This document shows positions 1 through 7,366 of a stretch of 39,655 nucleotides of DNA, in pieces (the stretch's first letter is position 1; each line of letters begins with the position of its first letter). The stretch spans positions 1 through 39,655 of the forward strand of contig JAITVS010000279.1 of assembly GCA_031285685.1 (NCBI GenBank), in the 5' to 3' direction. Below the pieces are notes generated by a model. The model made no database searches. It was not told the DNA's origin and worked only from the letters and a program-made list of their open reading frames with translations. A program made the position numbers and the translations under genes. This DNA is from Tannerella sp. (GTDB lineage Bacteria > Bacteroidota > Bacteroidia > Bacteroidales > Tannerellaceae).

Positions 1-56
1 CCAACAACACGAGGATCCAGAACAGAATCAAAATAGTGGGATAATGGTGTTTTCAT
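1..56 (-). CDS. Partial transposase, ISAs1 family (N-terminus only)
   Basis: Reading the minus strand from the ATG at 56 gives MKTPLSHYFDSVLDPRVV and then runs off the window. The pattern of a short lead, SxYFxxxxDPR and then a continuing open frame is how ISAs1-family (H-repeat-type) transposases begin. A TACCTTTG promoter box lies just upstream on the minus strand (62-69). Only 18 codons are visible, so the family call rests on this short N-terminus plus the terminal-repeat-like sequence at about 94-108. Confidence 0.5.
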   Translation of the reverse strand, partial: MKTPLSHYFDSVLDPRVV

Positions 57-108
57 GCCGACAAAGGTATAACTTTTTAAATATATTATTTTGATGCGGT
101 TGCCCTAT
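1..108 (-). mobile_element. End of a probable ISAs1-family insertion sequence
   Basis: Outside the partial transposase, the minus strand carries TAGGGCAACCGCATC at about 94-108. It resembles the terminal inverted repeats I recall for ISAs1-type elements (AGGGCAA followed by a CGCAT core). If so, the element ends near position 108 and the rest lies outside the window. The opposite end and any target duplication cannot be seen, so the boundary is an inference. Confidence 0.4.
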
Positions 109-224
109 ATTAGTTTGGTCTAACTAATAAAATAGAAATGAAATTTTAACTCATAATATCTAATTTTTATGAGGCTGTATATTTGAATATACCCTAAGAA
201 TAAAAATAATATCATAAAAAACTG

Positions 225-232
225 TATTTTTG
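225..232 (+). promoter_or_regulatory. -7 promoter box TATTTTTG
   Basis: This matches the Bacteroidetes TAnnTTTG -7 element. It ends only 4 bases before the ATG of the small exported protein at 237, so a transcript from here would be almost leaderless, or the box is fortuitous. Confidence 0.35.
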
Positions 233-236
233 TAAA

Positions 237-557
237 ATGAAAATAGTAACAAAAAAAGTATTTTACCTGTTTTGGTCATTGCTATTCCTGCAAGCCGCGT
301 TGGAAACAAACGCCTGCGGAATAGAAAATACTTTTAACGATGAATATGATACCTACACCGCCGCAGTAAACGTTTCTGCTCCCAATCCTATTCATATTAT
401 TATTGATTTTGATTTCTGTTATACTTGTGCCGATGTTCTTTCACCGAATTGTTTCGACGACATTTCAGAAACAAATATTGACAACCTGTATCCGGTAACT
501 TCCGAGACCTTTCAACCACCACCCATTCACATTCTGCACTCTATTTGGATTATTTGA
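237..557 (+). CDS. Small exported Cys-containing protein upstream of a TonB receptor
   Basis: A 106-residue protein with an N-terminal signal peptide (hydrophobic stretch at about residues 9-23, cleavage likely near NACG). The mature part has cysteines at about 27, 61, 64 and 72, including a CYTC pair, and ends HSIWII. The layout (short exported protein, Cys pairs, C-terminal SIW-type tail, immediately before a TonB receptor) recalls small Bacteroidetes proteins of the DUF6660 kind. The paired cysteines would suit metal or redox binding, but no function is established. It lies 85 bases before the receptor gene and is probably co-transcribed with it. The family assignment is tentative; the reading frame itself is convincing because it carries an export signal. 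Confidence 0.6.
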   Translation: MKIVTKKVFYLFWSLLFLQAALETNACGIENTFNDEYDTYTAAVNVSAPNPIHIIIDFDFCYTCADVLSPNCFDDISETNIDNLYPVTSETFQPPPIHILHSIWII

Positions 558-642
558 AATGAATCATTTTCAGGAATAGAAGACTGTTCCTGCAGTCATT
601 TTTTCCCATTTCAATAGCTACAAAATCCAAATAATAAATAAT

Positions 643-2835
643 ATGAAGTTTAGATTTACCCTTATCATTAGCGTGGCGCTGTTATGCCCCAGTCAAACGC
701 TTTTTGCCCAAAATATATTCCGTGTCACAGTAAAAGACAAAGAAACACAAGAACCACTGCCCGGTGTTTCGGTTTATATTCGCCCTGCAATGATTGGCAA
801 TACAACGGATACCGACGGTCAGGTTGCCATTCAAAATATCCCGCAGGGAACACAAACCCTTGTCTTTTCAATGATCGGTTATGCCGAACAAAAATTGCAA
901 CTGACCTTCCCGTTGCAGAAAGACAGCATATACTCAATTTCATTGGAATCCTCAACCCTTGAATTGGATGAAGTGACCATTGTTTCGTCCACCCGTAGCA
1001 GTCGCAATATTTCTAACATCCCTACACGAATCGAAACAATCGCTTCGGGCGAGTTGGAAGAAAAAGCCGTTATGCAACCCGGCAATATAAAAATGCTGCT
1101 GACCGAAAGTACGGGGATACAAGTACAGCAAACCTCGCAAGTATCAGGTAGTGCCAGTATCCGCATTCAAGGATTGGATGGCAAATACACGCAGTTGTTG
1201 CAGGATGGTTTTCCGCTCTATTCAGGTTATGCCGAAGGATTGAGCATCCTTCAAGTGCCGCCGCTCAACCTCAAACGGGTAGAAGTGGTCAAAGGTTCGT
1301 CATCCACACTTTACGGTGGCGGAGCTATCGCAGGATTAGTAAACCTGATTACAAAAGAACCCGAAGACAAACGGGAAATTTCAACCCTGTTCAATACCAA
1401 TACAAGTTCGGCATTAGACCTGAGCGCCTATTACTCGGAAAAGTTCGGAAAAACAGGATTGACCTTTTACACCGCTGGCAATCTACAAAAGGTTTACGAC
1501 GCAAATAACGATGACCTGTCGGATATTCCGCACTTTAAACGCCTGACTATTAATCCTAATTTCTTTTATTATTTTGATAAAAATACCACCTTGAATGTGG
1601 CGTTGAATGCTGGTTTGGAAATGCGGGAAGGCGGTGATATGCAAGTAGTCAAAGGCAATACTGACTTTGAACACGTTTATTATGAACAGGATAACAGCAA
1701 CCGCTATTCTGCCACAGCGAAATTCGGGAAAACATTTGCAGATAAATCGGTGCTTACCATTAAAAGTAGTGGCGGTTATTTTAAACGGCTGATTGAGCAA
1801 AACGATTATGATTTCGATGGTGCACAACTTTCGGGATTTGGCGAAGCTTCTTATTTTATCCCCAAAGAAAAAATGGATTGGGTTTTTGGGTTAAATGCAA
1901 TAACAGACGATTTCAGTCAATCAGGCAATATTCCTGCAACGGGAAAATTGGATTATACCAATTCGGTTATCGGGTTGTTTGCACAAAACACATGGAATAT
2001 ATCACAAAAGTTTATTGCTGAAAACGGTTTGCGTTTTGACTATACGAATCATAACGATTTTTTTGTTTTACCTCGTTTGTCATTGCTCTATAAAATCAAT
2101 TCCAACTGGTCATCACGGATTGGAGGCGGATTGGGGTACAAGATGCCGACTATTTTTTCGGAAGATTCGGAAGAGAAAGCATTCCGCAATATCCTGCCGT
2201 TGGATTTTGATATGCTAAAGCCCGAAAGGTCATACGGTATAAATGCTGACGTGAATTACAAAACAGTACTTTTCAATGAATTGTCTTTCTCAATCAACCA
2301 AATGCTCTTCTATACCATTATCCAAAAACCGCTGATATTAAACGAGGTGGAAAATACGGCTTATTATGCTTTCACCAACACCGACGGAAGGATAGACACC
2401 AAAGGCTTTGAAACCAACGTCAAACTGCGTTATGATGAGATTTCCTGCTACCTCGGTTATACATTTACGGATGCCGTTCGTAAATTCGACGGAACAAACA
2501 CAGTCAACCCTTTAACAGCCAAACACCGCATCAACGCGAATGTAATGTACGAAATAGAGGACAAGTTGCGCCTGAGTTATGAATTGTTCTATGTAAGCCC
2601 ACAGCACCTTTCGACAGGCGGGAAAACTTGTGATTACTGGATTATGGGCGCATCAGCGGAATATTCCGTTTTCGAGTTTTTCAGCTTGTTCGTGAATTTT
2701 GAAAACTTTACCGATACCCGTCAGTCGCGCTGGGGCGCTATGTACACCGGAAATATTCGAAATCCGCAGTTTGCCGAGATTTATGCGCCGACAGATGGGT
2801 TTATCGCCAATGCAGGATTCAGATTGCGGTTTTAG
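643..2835 (+). CDS. TonB-dependent outer-membrane receptor
   Basis: A 730-residue outer-membrane receptor for TonB-driven uptake. A signal peptide (residues 1-22, ending FAQ) is followed by a CarboxypepD_reg-like beta-sandwich (about 25-110, with GVSVYIRP and the TDTDGQ turn). A plug domain follows (about 120-240, with SIRIQGLDGKYTQLLQDGFP and VEVVKGSSSTLYGGGAIAG), then a 22-strand-type barrel ending in phenylalanine (FRLRF), as expected for outer-membrane insertion. It is shorter than SusC proteins and has no SusD partner, so it belongs with the siderophore, vitamin or metal receptors rather than the glycan importers. The ligand cannot be read from sequence. Its neighbours are the Cys-containing exported protein upstream and, further out, an insertion-sequence end. 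Confidence 0.93.
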   Translation: MKFRFTLIISVALLCPSQTLFAQNIFRVTVKDKETQEPLPGVSVYIRPAMIGNTTDTDGQVAIQNIPQGTQTLVFSMIGYAEQKLQLTFPLQKDSIYSISLESSTLELDEVTIVSSTRSSRNISNIPTRIETIASGELEEKAVMQPGNIKMLLTESTGIQVQQTSQVSGSASIRIQGLDGKYTQLLQDGFPLYSGYAEGLSILQVPPLNLKRVEVVKGSSSTLYGGGAIAGLVNLITKEPEDKREISTLFNTNTSSALDLSAYYSEKFGKTGLTFYTAGNLQKVYDANNDDLSDIPHFKRLTINPNFFYYFDKNTTLNVALNAGLEMREGGDMQVVKGNTDFEHVYYEQDNSNRYSATAKFGKTFADKSVLTIKSSGGYFKRLIEQNDYDFDGAQLSGFGEASYFIPKEKMDWVFGLNAITDDFSQSGNIPATGKLDYTNSVIGLFAQNTWNISQKFIAENGLRFDYTNHNDFFVLPRLSLLYKINSNWSSRIGGGLGYKMPTIFSEDSEEKAFRNILPLDFDMLKPERSYGINADVNYKTVLFNELSFSINQMLFYTIIQKPLILNEVENTAYYAFTNTDGRIDTKGFETNVKLRYDEISCYLGYTFTDAVRKFDGTNTVNPLTAKHRINANVMYEIEDKLRLSYELFYVSPQHLSTGGKTCDYWIMGASAEYSVFEFFSLFVNFENFTDTRQSRWGAMYTGNIRNPQFAEIYAPTDGFIANAGFRLRF

Positions 2836-2998
2836 GTTGTTTTTCGACAGACAACTTCAAACTACTCGTAAGTCTTCAAAAGCTAACAATATCAGTTCTG
2901 TTATCAGATCTGTTTCTGATATTCCCGTATATTTCCAAACTCCGGGAAACATTCTGATTTCCGTAAATCCGGTATATTAATTTCGGCTTGGATTTTGC

Positions 2999-3037
2999 AA
3001 AAAGTGCAGGCATTCTCATTCAAAAAACACCTGCACC
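2999..3037 (-). terminator. Rho-independent terminator of rsgA
   Basis: On the minus strand a GTGCAGG/CCTGCAC inverted repeat (3031-3037 with 3005-3011, 19-nt loop) is followed by six T residues (3004-2999). It begins 14 bases beyond the rsgA stop codon. Confidence 0.6.
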
Positions 3038-3050
3038 ATTTAAACACAAA

Positions 3051-4106
3051 TCACGAAATCCCTTTGCGCTTCTTTACTTCGTCTACCAATTTCGAAAAAG
3101 ATTTCTCCCGTTTACGCTTCTCATGCTCCGAAGCGGAGAAATGCCATGCCTCCCGCTTAAGTTTCAGATAACTTTCATAAACTTTCGGTTCTATGGATCC
3201 ATTATTCACCGCTTCCAAAACCGCGCATCCGGGCTCACTGATATGCTCACAGTCTTTAAAACGACAAGATTTGACATAGTCGGAAATTTCCAGCATCTCA
3301 GTAAGTGTCTCGGGACTATCAACCGCTAATCCGAATTCACGAACGCCCGGAGTGTCGATTAAAACACCCGAACTGTTCATTAATACCATTTCACGGCGGG
3401 TCGAAGTATGCCGTCCTTTTCCTGTAGACAAGCTTATACCGGACGTCAGCAATACCGGTTTTCCACAAAGCGCATTCACTAAAGAACTTTTACCGACACC
3501 CGAAGAACCGACGAACACGACCGTTTCGCCCTCCGATATAAATTCCCGTAACAGAAGAATTGTTTCAGGTTGATGAATACTTGTAAAAAACACCGGCATC
3601 TGACGGACAAGATGTTTGATCGCTTCATCCGCTTTCTTTCTGTCAAAATTCAAATCGGCTTTATTGAGTACCAACACAGGTTGGATACTTGCTTCCAAAA
3701 TCTGAACCATGAAACGTTCAACCCTGCGAACATTGAAATTATCATCAAGACTTTGCACAATAAAGGCCTTATCGACATACGAAGCGATGGCTTGTTTATC
3801 GGCAACCGTTCCGCTTTTCTTGCGGTACAATATCCGTTCACGGGGCAACATATCGACAATAATCCCCTTGTTTTCGTCGAATGCCTGAAAAATCACCCAG
3901 TCACCTGTACAAGGCAGTTCAAAGTCCGGTTTACCGTACATCATGTTACCAGTCAGCTCACATTGAAACAGGCCGTTTTCGGAAATAACTTCATAACAAG
4001 TGCGATGTACGACAGCTACCCGTCCGTGAAGCAGTGTTTTAAATGTTGACATTTGTTTTAGTTGGTCCAGCTTATCGTTCCAACCATAAGTATTTAAATT
4101 AATCAT
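3051..4106 (-). CDS. rsgA: Ribosome small-subunit biogenesis GTPase RsgA
   Basis: A circularly permuted GTPase that helps mature the 30S subunit. An N-terminal OB-fold (about residues 1-90, with GDWVIF) comes first. The GTPase motifs follow in permuted order: G4 (LNKADL), then G1 (GSSGVGKSSLVNAL), then G2/G3 (TSTRR and DTPGVREFG). A C-terminal zinc knuckle (CRFKDC, then H and C in HISEPGC) ends the core. The frame is open to an ATG at 4139, but the start at 4106 (MINLNTYGWND) matches the family N-terminus, giving 351 residues. An inverted-repeat leader precedes it at 4130-4175. The gene stands alone and ends at a clear terminator. Confidence 0.96.
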   Translation of the reverse strand: MINLNTYGWNDKLDQLKQMSTFKTLLHGRVAVVHRTCYEVISENGLFQCELTGNMMYGKPDFELPCTGDWVIFQAFDENKGIIVDMLPRERILYRKKSGTVADKQAIASYVDKAFIVQSLDDNFNVRRVERFMVQILEASIQPVLVLNKADLNFDRKKADEAIKHLVRQMPVFFTSIHQPETILLLREFISEGETVVFVGSSGVGKSSLVNALCGKPVLLTSGISLSTGKGRHTSTRREMVLMNSSGVLIDTPGVREFGLAVDSPETLTEMLEISDYVKSCRFKDCEHISEPGCAVLEAVNNGSIEPKVYESYLKLKREAWHFSASEHEKRKREKSFSKLVDEVKKRKGIS

Positions 4107-4129
4107 TGCATTAACTTTTTTACGATATA

Positions 4130-4175
4130 CTGCATACACATGAAGACATTACAATGCTATCATCATTGTATGCAG
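4130..4175 (-). promoter_or_regulatory. Overlapping inverted repeats in the rsgA leader
   Basis: CTGCATAC (4130-4137) pairs with GTATGCAG (4168-4175). A second pair, TACAATG (4150-4156) with CATTGTA (4164-4170), shares part of the same right arm, so the two stems are mutually exclusive. They lie 24-69 bases upstream of the chosen rsgA start. They could act in mRNA control or as a binding site; no riboswitch family is recognised. Confidence 0.4.
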
Positions 4176-4461
4176 GTTATAAAACTTAATTGATAAATAT
4201 ATAAAAAACCTTTCTCGAAAAGGGTTATCCGAGAATAAACAAATGGACAATCTGTTCTAGGAATACAGATTGTTTACAACACAAAATCCGTTTTAAATAA
4301 ATTATTAATCATACTGCAAAGATATACAACATTTTGTTTGACAGAAAATTTATTGTCAATAAAAACGGAAAGGCCTCGCAAAAAAACAACCTGATTTTCT
4401 CAAAAACATTGTCTACATTATTATTTTTGCAGTACAAAATTATAAACAGCTATTTACAGAT
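4140..4461. other. Intergenic region between rsgA and the YbaK-like gene
   Basis: This 322-base divergent gap holds part of the rsgA leader hairpins, a small CCTTT/AAAGG hairpin near 4209, a possible minus-strand -7 box (CAAAGATA read on plus, 4317-4324) for rsgA, and a plus-strand -7 box TATTTTTG at 4422-4429 for the YbaK-like gene. No coding potential was seen. Confidence 0.5.
4422..4429 (+). promoter_or_regulatory. -7 promoter box of the YbaK-like gene
   Basis: TATTTTTG matches TAnnTTTG and lies 32 bases before the ATG at 4462, a normal leader length. Confidence 0.5.
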
Positions 4462-4917
4462 ATGTTCACATTACATGAATTAGCTCAGTATTTGAGCAAC
4501 AATATGATTAATTATGAAATTATTCCGCACGATAAACCCATAATTTCTAAAATGGATGCAACAGATCTATTTGATGTCAATAAAGCAGCTCCTACTTTTA
4601 TATTAAAAACGGAAGTTCATTTGTTTGCATTTATATTAAGTCCAAAAAGAGAACGAATTAATTTCAAATTACTAAAAGAAGCTTTGGGTTGTGCAAAGTT
4701 GTCTTTTGCCGATGAGAAAGAAGTGCTTGATGCTACAGGTTATGAAATAGGACGTATTCCTTTAGTAGGACATGACTTGCCTTATGTACTTGATAGTCAA
4801 CTGTTCGATTTTGATTTTATTTACGGAGGTACGGGAGATCCCTATCACACATTAAAAATTTCTCCAAATGATCTTTTAAGATTGAACAATAATTCAAAAA
4901 CAATCTGTTTCTCATAA
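4462..4917 (+). CDS. YbaK/EbsC-type aminoacyl-tRNA deacylase domain protein
   Basis: A 151-residue single-domain cytoplasmic protein of the YbaK/aminoacyl-tRNA-synthetase-associated fold. Members hydrolyse mischarged tRNAs in trans. Family features seen are the central KAAPTFILKT strand, LLKEALGCAKLSFADEKEV (corresponding to the K/R-rich helix and the LSFA segment), the ATGYEIGRIPLVGHD glycine-rich turn, and the late GGTGDPYHTLKISPNDLLRL segment. The length is typical for a free-standing member. It has its own -7 box and is monocistronic, ending before a strong shared hairpin. Which mischarged tRNA it edits cannot be told. Confidence 0.8.
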   Translation: MFTLHELAQYLSNNMINYEIIPHDKPIISKMDATDLFDVNKAAPTFILKTEVHLFAFILSPKRERINFKLLKEALGCAKLSFADEKEVLDATGYEIGRIPLVGHDLPYVLDSQLFDFDFIYGGTGDPYHTLKISPNDLLRLNNNSKTICFS

Positions 4918-5090
4918 TAACATAAGATGTTTTGCCGAGAGTGAGGGGCATGCGCAAAAACCGCACGTCCATACATTTTATCAGATTATCTGGTTTATGT
5001 AGGGCAAAAGGAAACATTATGTCGATTTCAATGAATATGAAACCGGCAATAATACGATATTTTTTATACCGAATCGGTAGCATAAAACTG

Positions 5091-5137
5091 ACTGACTAAT
5101 CCTGAATTCGTAACTGGTTTTTTCAGGATTAGTCAGT
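5091..5137. terminator. Long-stem terminator between convergent genes
   Basis: CTGACTAATCCTGA (5092-5105) pairs perfectly with TCAGGATTAGTCAG (5123-5136), extendable by one pair at each outer end, with a 17-nt loop. It sits between the 3' ends of the YbaK-like gene (plus) and panB (minus). Read on minus, the stem is followed by CAGTTTTATG, so it most plausibly ends panB and may serve both directions. Confidence 0.75.
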
Positions 5138-5145
5138 TGTAAATG

Positions 5146-5964
5146 TCAGTAACATTCACTCTTTTCAGGAAACTTTCTATCTTTCACATCATGGATATAA
5201 TTCTGTGTTGCTTCAGTCATTATCGTATGTAAATCCGCATATCGCCGGAGAAATCTGGGTGAAAAGTTTTTGTTCATACCCATCATATCATGTACTACGA
5301 GAACCTGTCCGTCAACTTCCATACCTGCGCCAATCCCGATAACCGGGATTTTCACCTTTGCCGAAATTTCAGCAGCAAGAGCAGCCGGGATCTTTTCAAG
5401 TAAAATACCAAATGCACCCAACTCTTCCATAAGCAGGCAGTCGTCAACCAGTTTGCGGGCTTCTTCCTCTTCCTTTGCACGAACCGTATAAGTGCCGTAT
5501 TTATTGATTGACTGGGGCATTAATCCCAAATGAGACATGACCGGAATGCCCGCATCAATAATCTTCTTTACATCTTCCCGTATTTCTTTTCCACCCTCAA
5601 TTTTTAAAGCATCGGCTCCGGTTTCCTGCATGATCCGAATGGCCGCATCAAGGGATTTCAGGGGATTTCCCGAACATGTACCGAAAGGCATATCTACAAT
5701 AACCAATGCTCTTTGGGTCGCATTCACTACCGACCGGGCATGATAAATCATCTGGTCAAGAGTAATCGGTAAAGTAGTCTGATTGCCTAACATGGTATTT
5801 GAGGCCGAATCACCTACAAGAATAGAATCAATACCTGCTTCATCCAATATTTTTGCCATTGAAAAATCGTAGGCGGTCAACATACTTATTTTTTCACCAC
5901 GCTGTTTCATTTCCCACAATCTGTGGGTTGTAACTTTTCTTTTATCTTCCGTATAAGTAGACAT
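5146..5964 (-). CDS. panB: 3-methyl-2-oxobutanoate hydroxymethyltransferase (ketopantoate hydroxymethyltransferase)
   Basis: The first committed enzyme of pantothenate/CoA synthesis: it transfers a hydroxymethyl group from 5,10-methylene-tetrahydrofolate to alpha-ketoisovalerate. All family landmarks are present in its 272 residues. [19 protein letters not shown] opens the barrel; LVGDS and VIVDMPFG carry the Mg-binding aspartates; KIEGG follows; then HLGLMPQS, the catalytic-Glu segment LLEKIP, and IGIGAG followed by [13 protein letters not shown]. The length is usual. It lies 79 bases downstream of the MarR-GNAT gene on the same strand and could be expressed from it. No panC or panD gene is nearby. 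Confidence 0.97.
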   Translation of the reverse strand: MSTYTEDKRKVTTHRLWEMKQRGEKISMLTAYDFSMAKILDEAGIDSILVGDSASNTMLGNQTTLPITLDQMIYHARSVVNATQRALVIVDMPFGTCSGNPLKSLDAAIRIMQETGADALKIEGGKEIREDVKKIIDAGIPVMSHLGLMPQSINKYGTYTVRAKEEEEARKLVDDCLLMEELGAFGILLEKIPAALAAEISAKVKIPVIGIGAGMEVDGQVLVVHDMMGMNKNFSPRFLRRYADLHTIMTEATQNYIHDVKDRKFPEKSECY

Positions 5965-6043
5965 TGTTAATTTTTTTATTCTGGTTATTATTTCAGTTTA
6001 TTTTTATTTCGTCATCATGCTGCTTGTAACGACAGACAAACAA

Positions 6044-6997
6044 TTAAGTCAGCAACAGTTCCATTTGTATATTACTACGCTTGTAAGGGGTTGCGTGTCC
6101 TGCCACCTTTTTAAATCCTAATTTCTGATAGAGGCTGATGGCCGGTTTCAGAATCGTATTACTTTCCAGATAAACCTTGGTAGCGCCGAATTCCTTTGCT
6201 TTATTAATAGCATATCGTCCTAACAGAAAACCGATATTCTTTCCTTGTACCTTTGGACTGACTGCCATTTTTGCCAATTCGAAATCATAGTATCCGTCAT
6301 TCATTTTAAGCAGGGCACAGACTCCTACCGGCTCATCTTTATAGAGCGCCACAAAAATATGTCCTCCGTTTTGTAAGATATATCCTTCCGGATCATCCAA
6401 TGCCTTATGATCAGCTTCCTCCATCTCAAAATAACTTTTGATCCATTCTTCATTAAGTGTCCTGAACACTTCACGATAACGGGAATCATAAGGAACGATC
6501 CGCACACTCATACTTTCCCTTGCTTTCTTTTCATCTTCGACCCGTTTCAAAAGTGATTTTTCCGACAGCAGGAATTCCCATTCTTCAATGGCTTTCCACA
6601 AATCATGTTTTGTCTGTCCGGAAATACTTTCAATAGCAGCCACCACATCCGCATACTGGTCAGGCATTCTCTTCGCAATGCTTTTACCTTTTGCAGATAA
6701 TACAATCATATTTCTCCGGCCGTCGGATTTATCCTTTTTTTCCTTTATAATTCCTTCAGTCGACATTTCCCTGATGATATTACTTACCGAAGGATGAGAA
6801 TGCCCGATCTCTTTTGCGATAGCAGTAATCGTTTTCGGTTCGCCGTCCGATAAAACAAAAAAAACCGGAAACCATTTCACTTTCAGGTCTATTCCATATA
6901 ATTTGTAAATCCGTGCAGCATCATCTGTTATCCTGTCAGTTAGCATACGCAGTCTACTGCCAATGGCCATTTTCCCTGTTTTATTGAAAAAATTCAT
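6044..6997 (-). CDS. MarR-type regulator fused to a GNAT acetyltransferase
   Basis: A 317-residue two-domain protein. Residues about 1-150 form a MarR-like winged helix (TITAIAKEIGHSHPSVSNIIREM recognition segment, GRRNMIVLSAKGK wing). Residues about 165-317 form a GNAT N-acetyltransferase with the acetyl-CoA loop in VQGKNIGFLLGRYAI and the terminal YQKLGFKKV. This arrangement is a known fusion class whose substrates are mostly unknown. The gene has its own promoter, with a MarR-like inverted repeat just downstream of the -7 box, which suggests autorepression. Confidence 0.92.
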   Translation of the reverse strand: MNFFNKTGKMAIGSRLRMLTDRITDDAARIYKLYGIDLKVKWFPVFFVLSDGEPKTITAIAKEIGHSHPSVSNIIREMSTEGIIKEKKDKSDGRRNMIVLSAKGKSIAKRMPDQYADVVAAIESISGQTKHDLWKAIEEWEFLLSEKSLLKRVEDEKKARESMSVRIVPYDSRYREVFRTLNEEWIKSYFEMEEADHKALDDPEGYILQNGGHIFVALYKDEPVGVCALLKMNDGYYDFELAKMAVSPKVQGKNIGFLLGRYAINKAKEFGATKVYLESNTILKPAISLYQKLGFKKVAGHATPYKRSNIQMELLLT

Positions 6998-7024
6998 ATC
7001 CTGATCATTTAATGTTTCAATTTA

Positions 7025-7038
7025 CGTAATTGATTACG
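7025..7038. promoter_or_regulatory. Operator-like inverted repeat CGTAAT-TG-ATTACG
   Basis: Two perfect 6-bp arms with a 2-bp spacer abut the minus-strand -7 box of the MarR-GNAT gene (7039-7046), on the transcription-start side. A bound repressor here would block its own promoter. MarR proteins commonly bind such repeats; the pairing with this protein is inferred from position. Confidence 0.55.
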
Positions 7039-7070
7039 CAAATATAAAGGGCATTTTCTAATTACACAAA
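7039..7070 (-). promoter_or_regulatory. Promoter of the MarR-GNAT gene
   Basis: Read on the minus strand: -33 TTTG (7070-7067), a 20-bp spacer, and -7 TATATTTG (7046-7039). Both boxes and the spacing match the Bacteroidetes consensus. Confidence 0.65.
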
Positions 7071-7366
7071 AATTTCACACAATTTTTTAATAAAAGAAAA
7101 GTTATTATCTTTGCACCGGAAAAATTTAAGACACCCTTTTTATGAATTTTGCTTCCGTGTAAATACCATATTGCGAGTTTGTATCTCTGATCTTTGAGAT
7201 GCCAATGGTACTAAGCAGACATTCCGGATATAAGTCCATATCTGCATAATAGTCAGTACCTCGTCGGAATATGGAAAATCTCATTCTTTTATCAATCAAT
7301 TTTTTATCAACTGAATATTGGTTTGTCAGTTTGCTGATAGCTGATATTACAAAAATACATGAGGTT

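Larger units (their letters stand above)
6998..7366. other. Divergent intergenic region with a long leader for the MutS2-like gene
   Basis: It contains the MarR-GNAT promoter and operator (7025-7070) and a plus-strand -7 box TATCTTTG at 7106-7113. That leaves an untranslated leader of roughly 245 bases before the chosen start at 7367. The leader holds a 6-codon ATG...TAA at 7142-7162 of doubtful meaning. No RNA family is recognised. Confidence 0.45.

Noticed and set aside
7142..7162. Six-codon leader peptide ahead of the MutS2-like gene
   Set aside because: Too short, with no regulatory codon pattern or nearby terminator/antiterminator pair.
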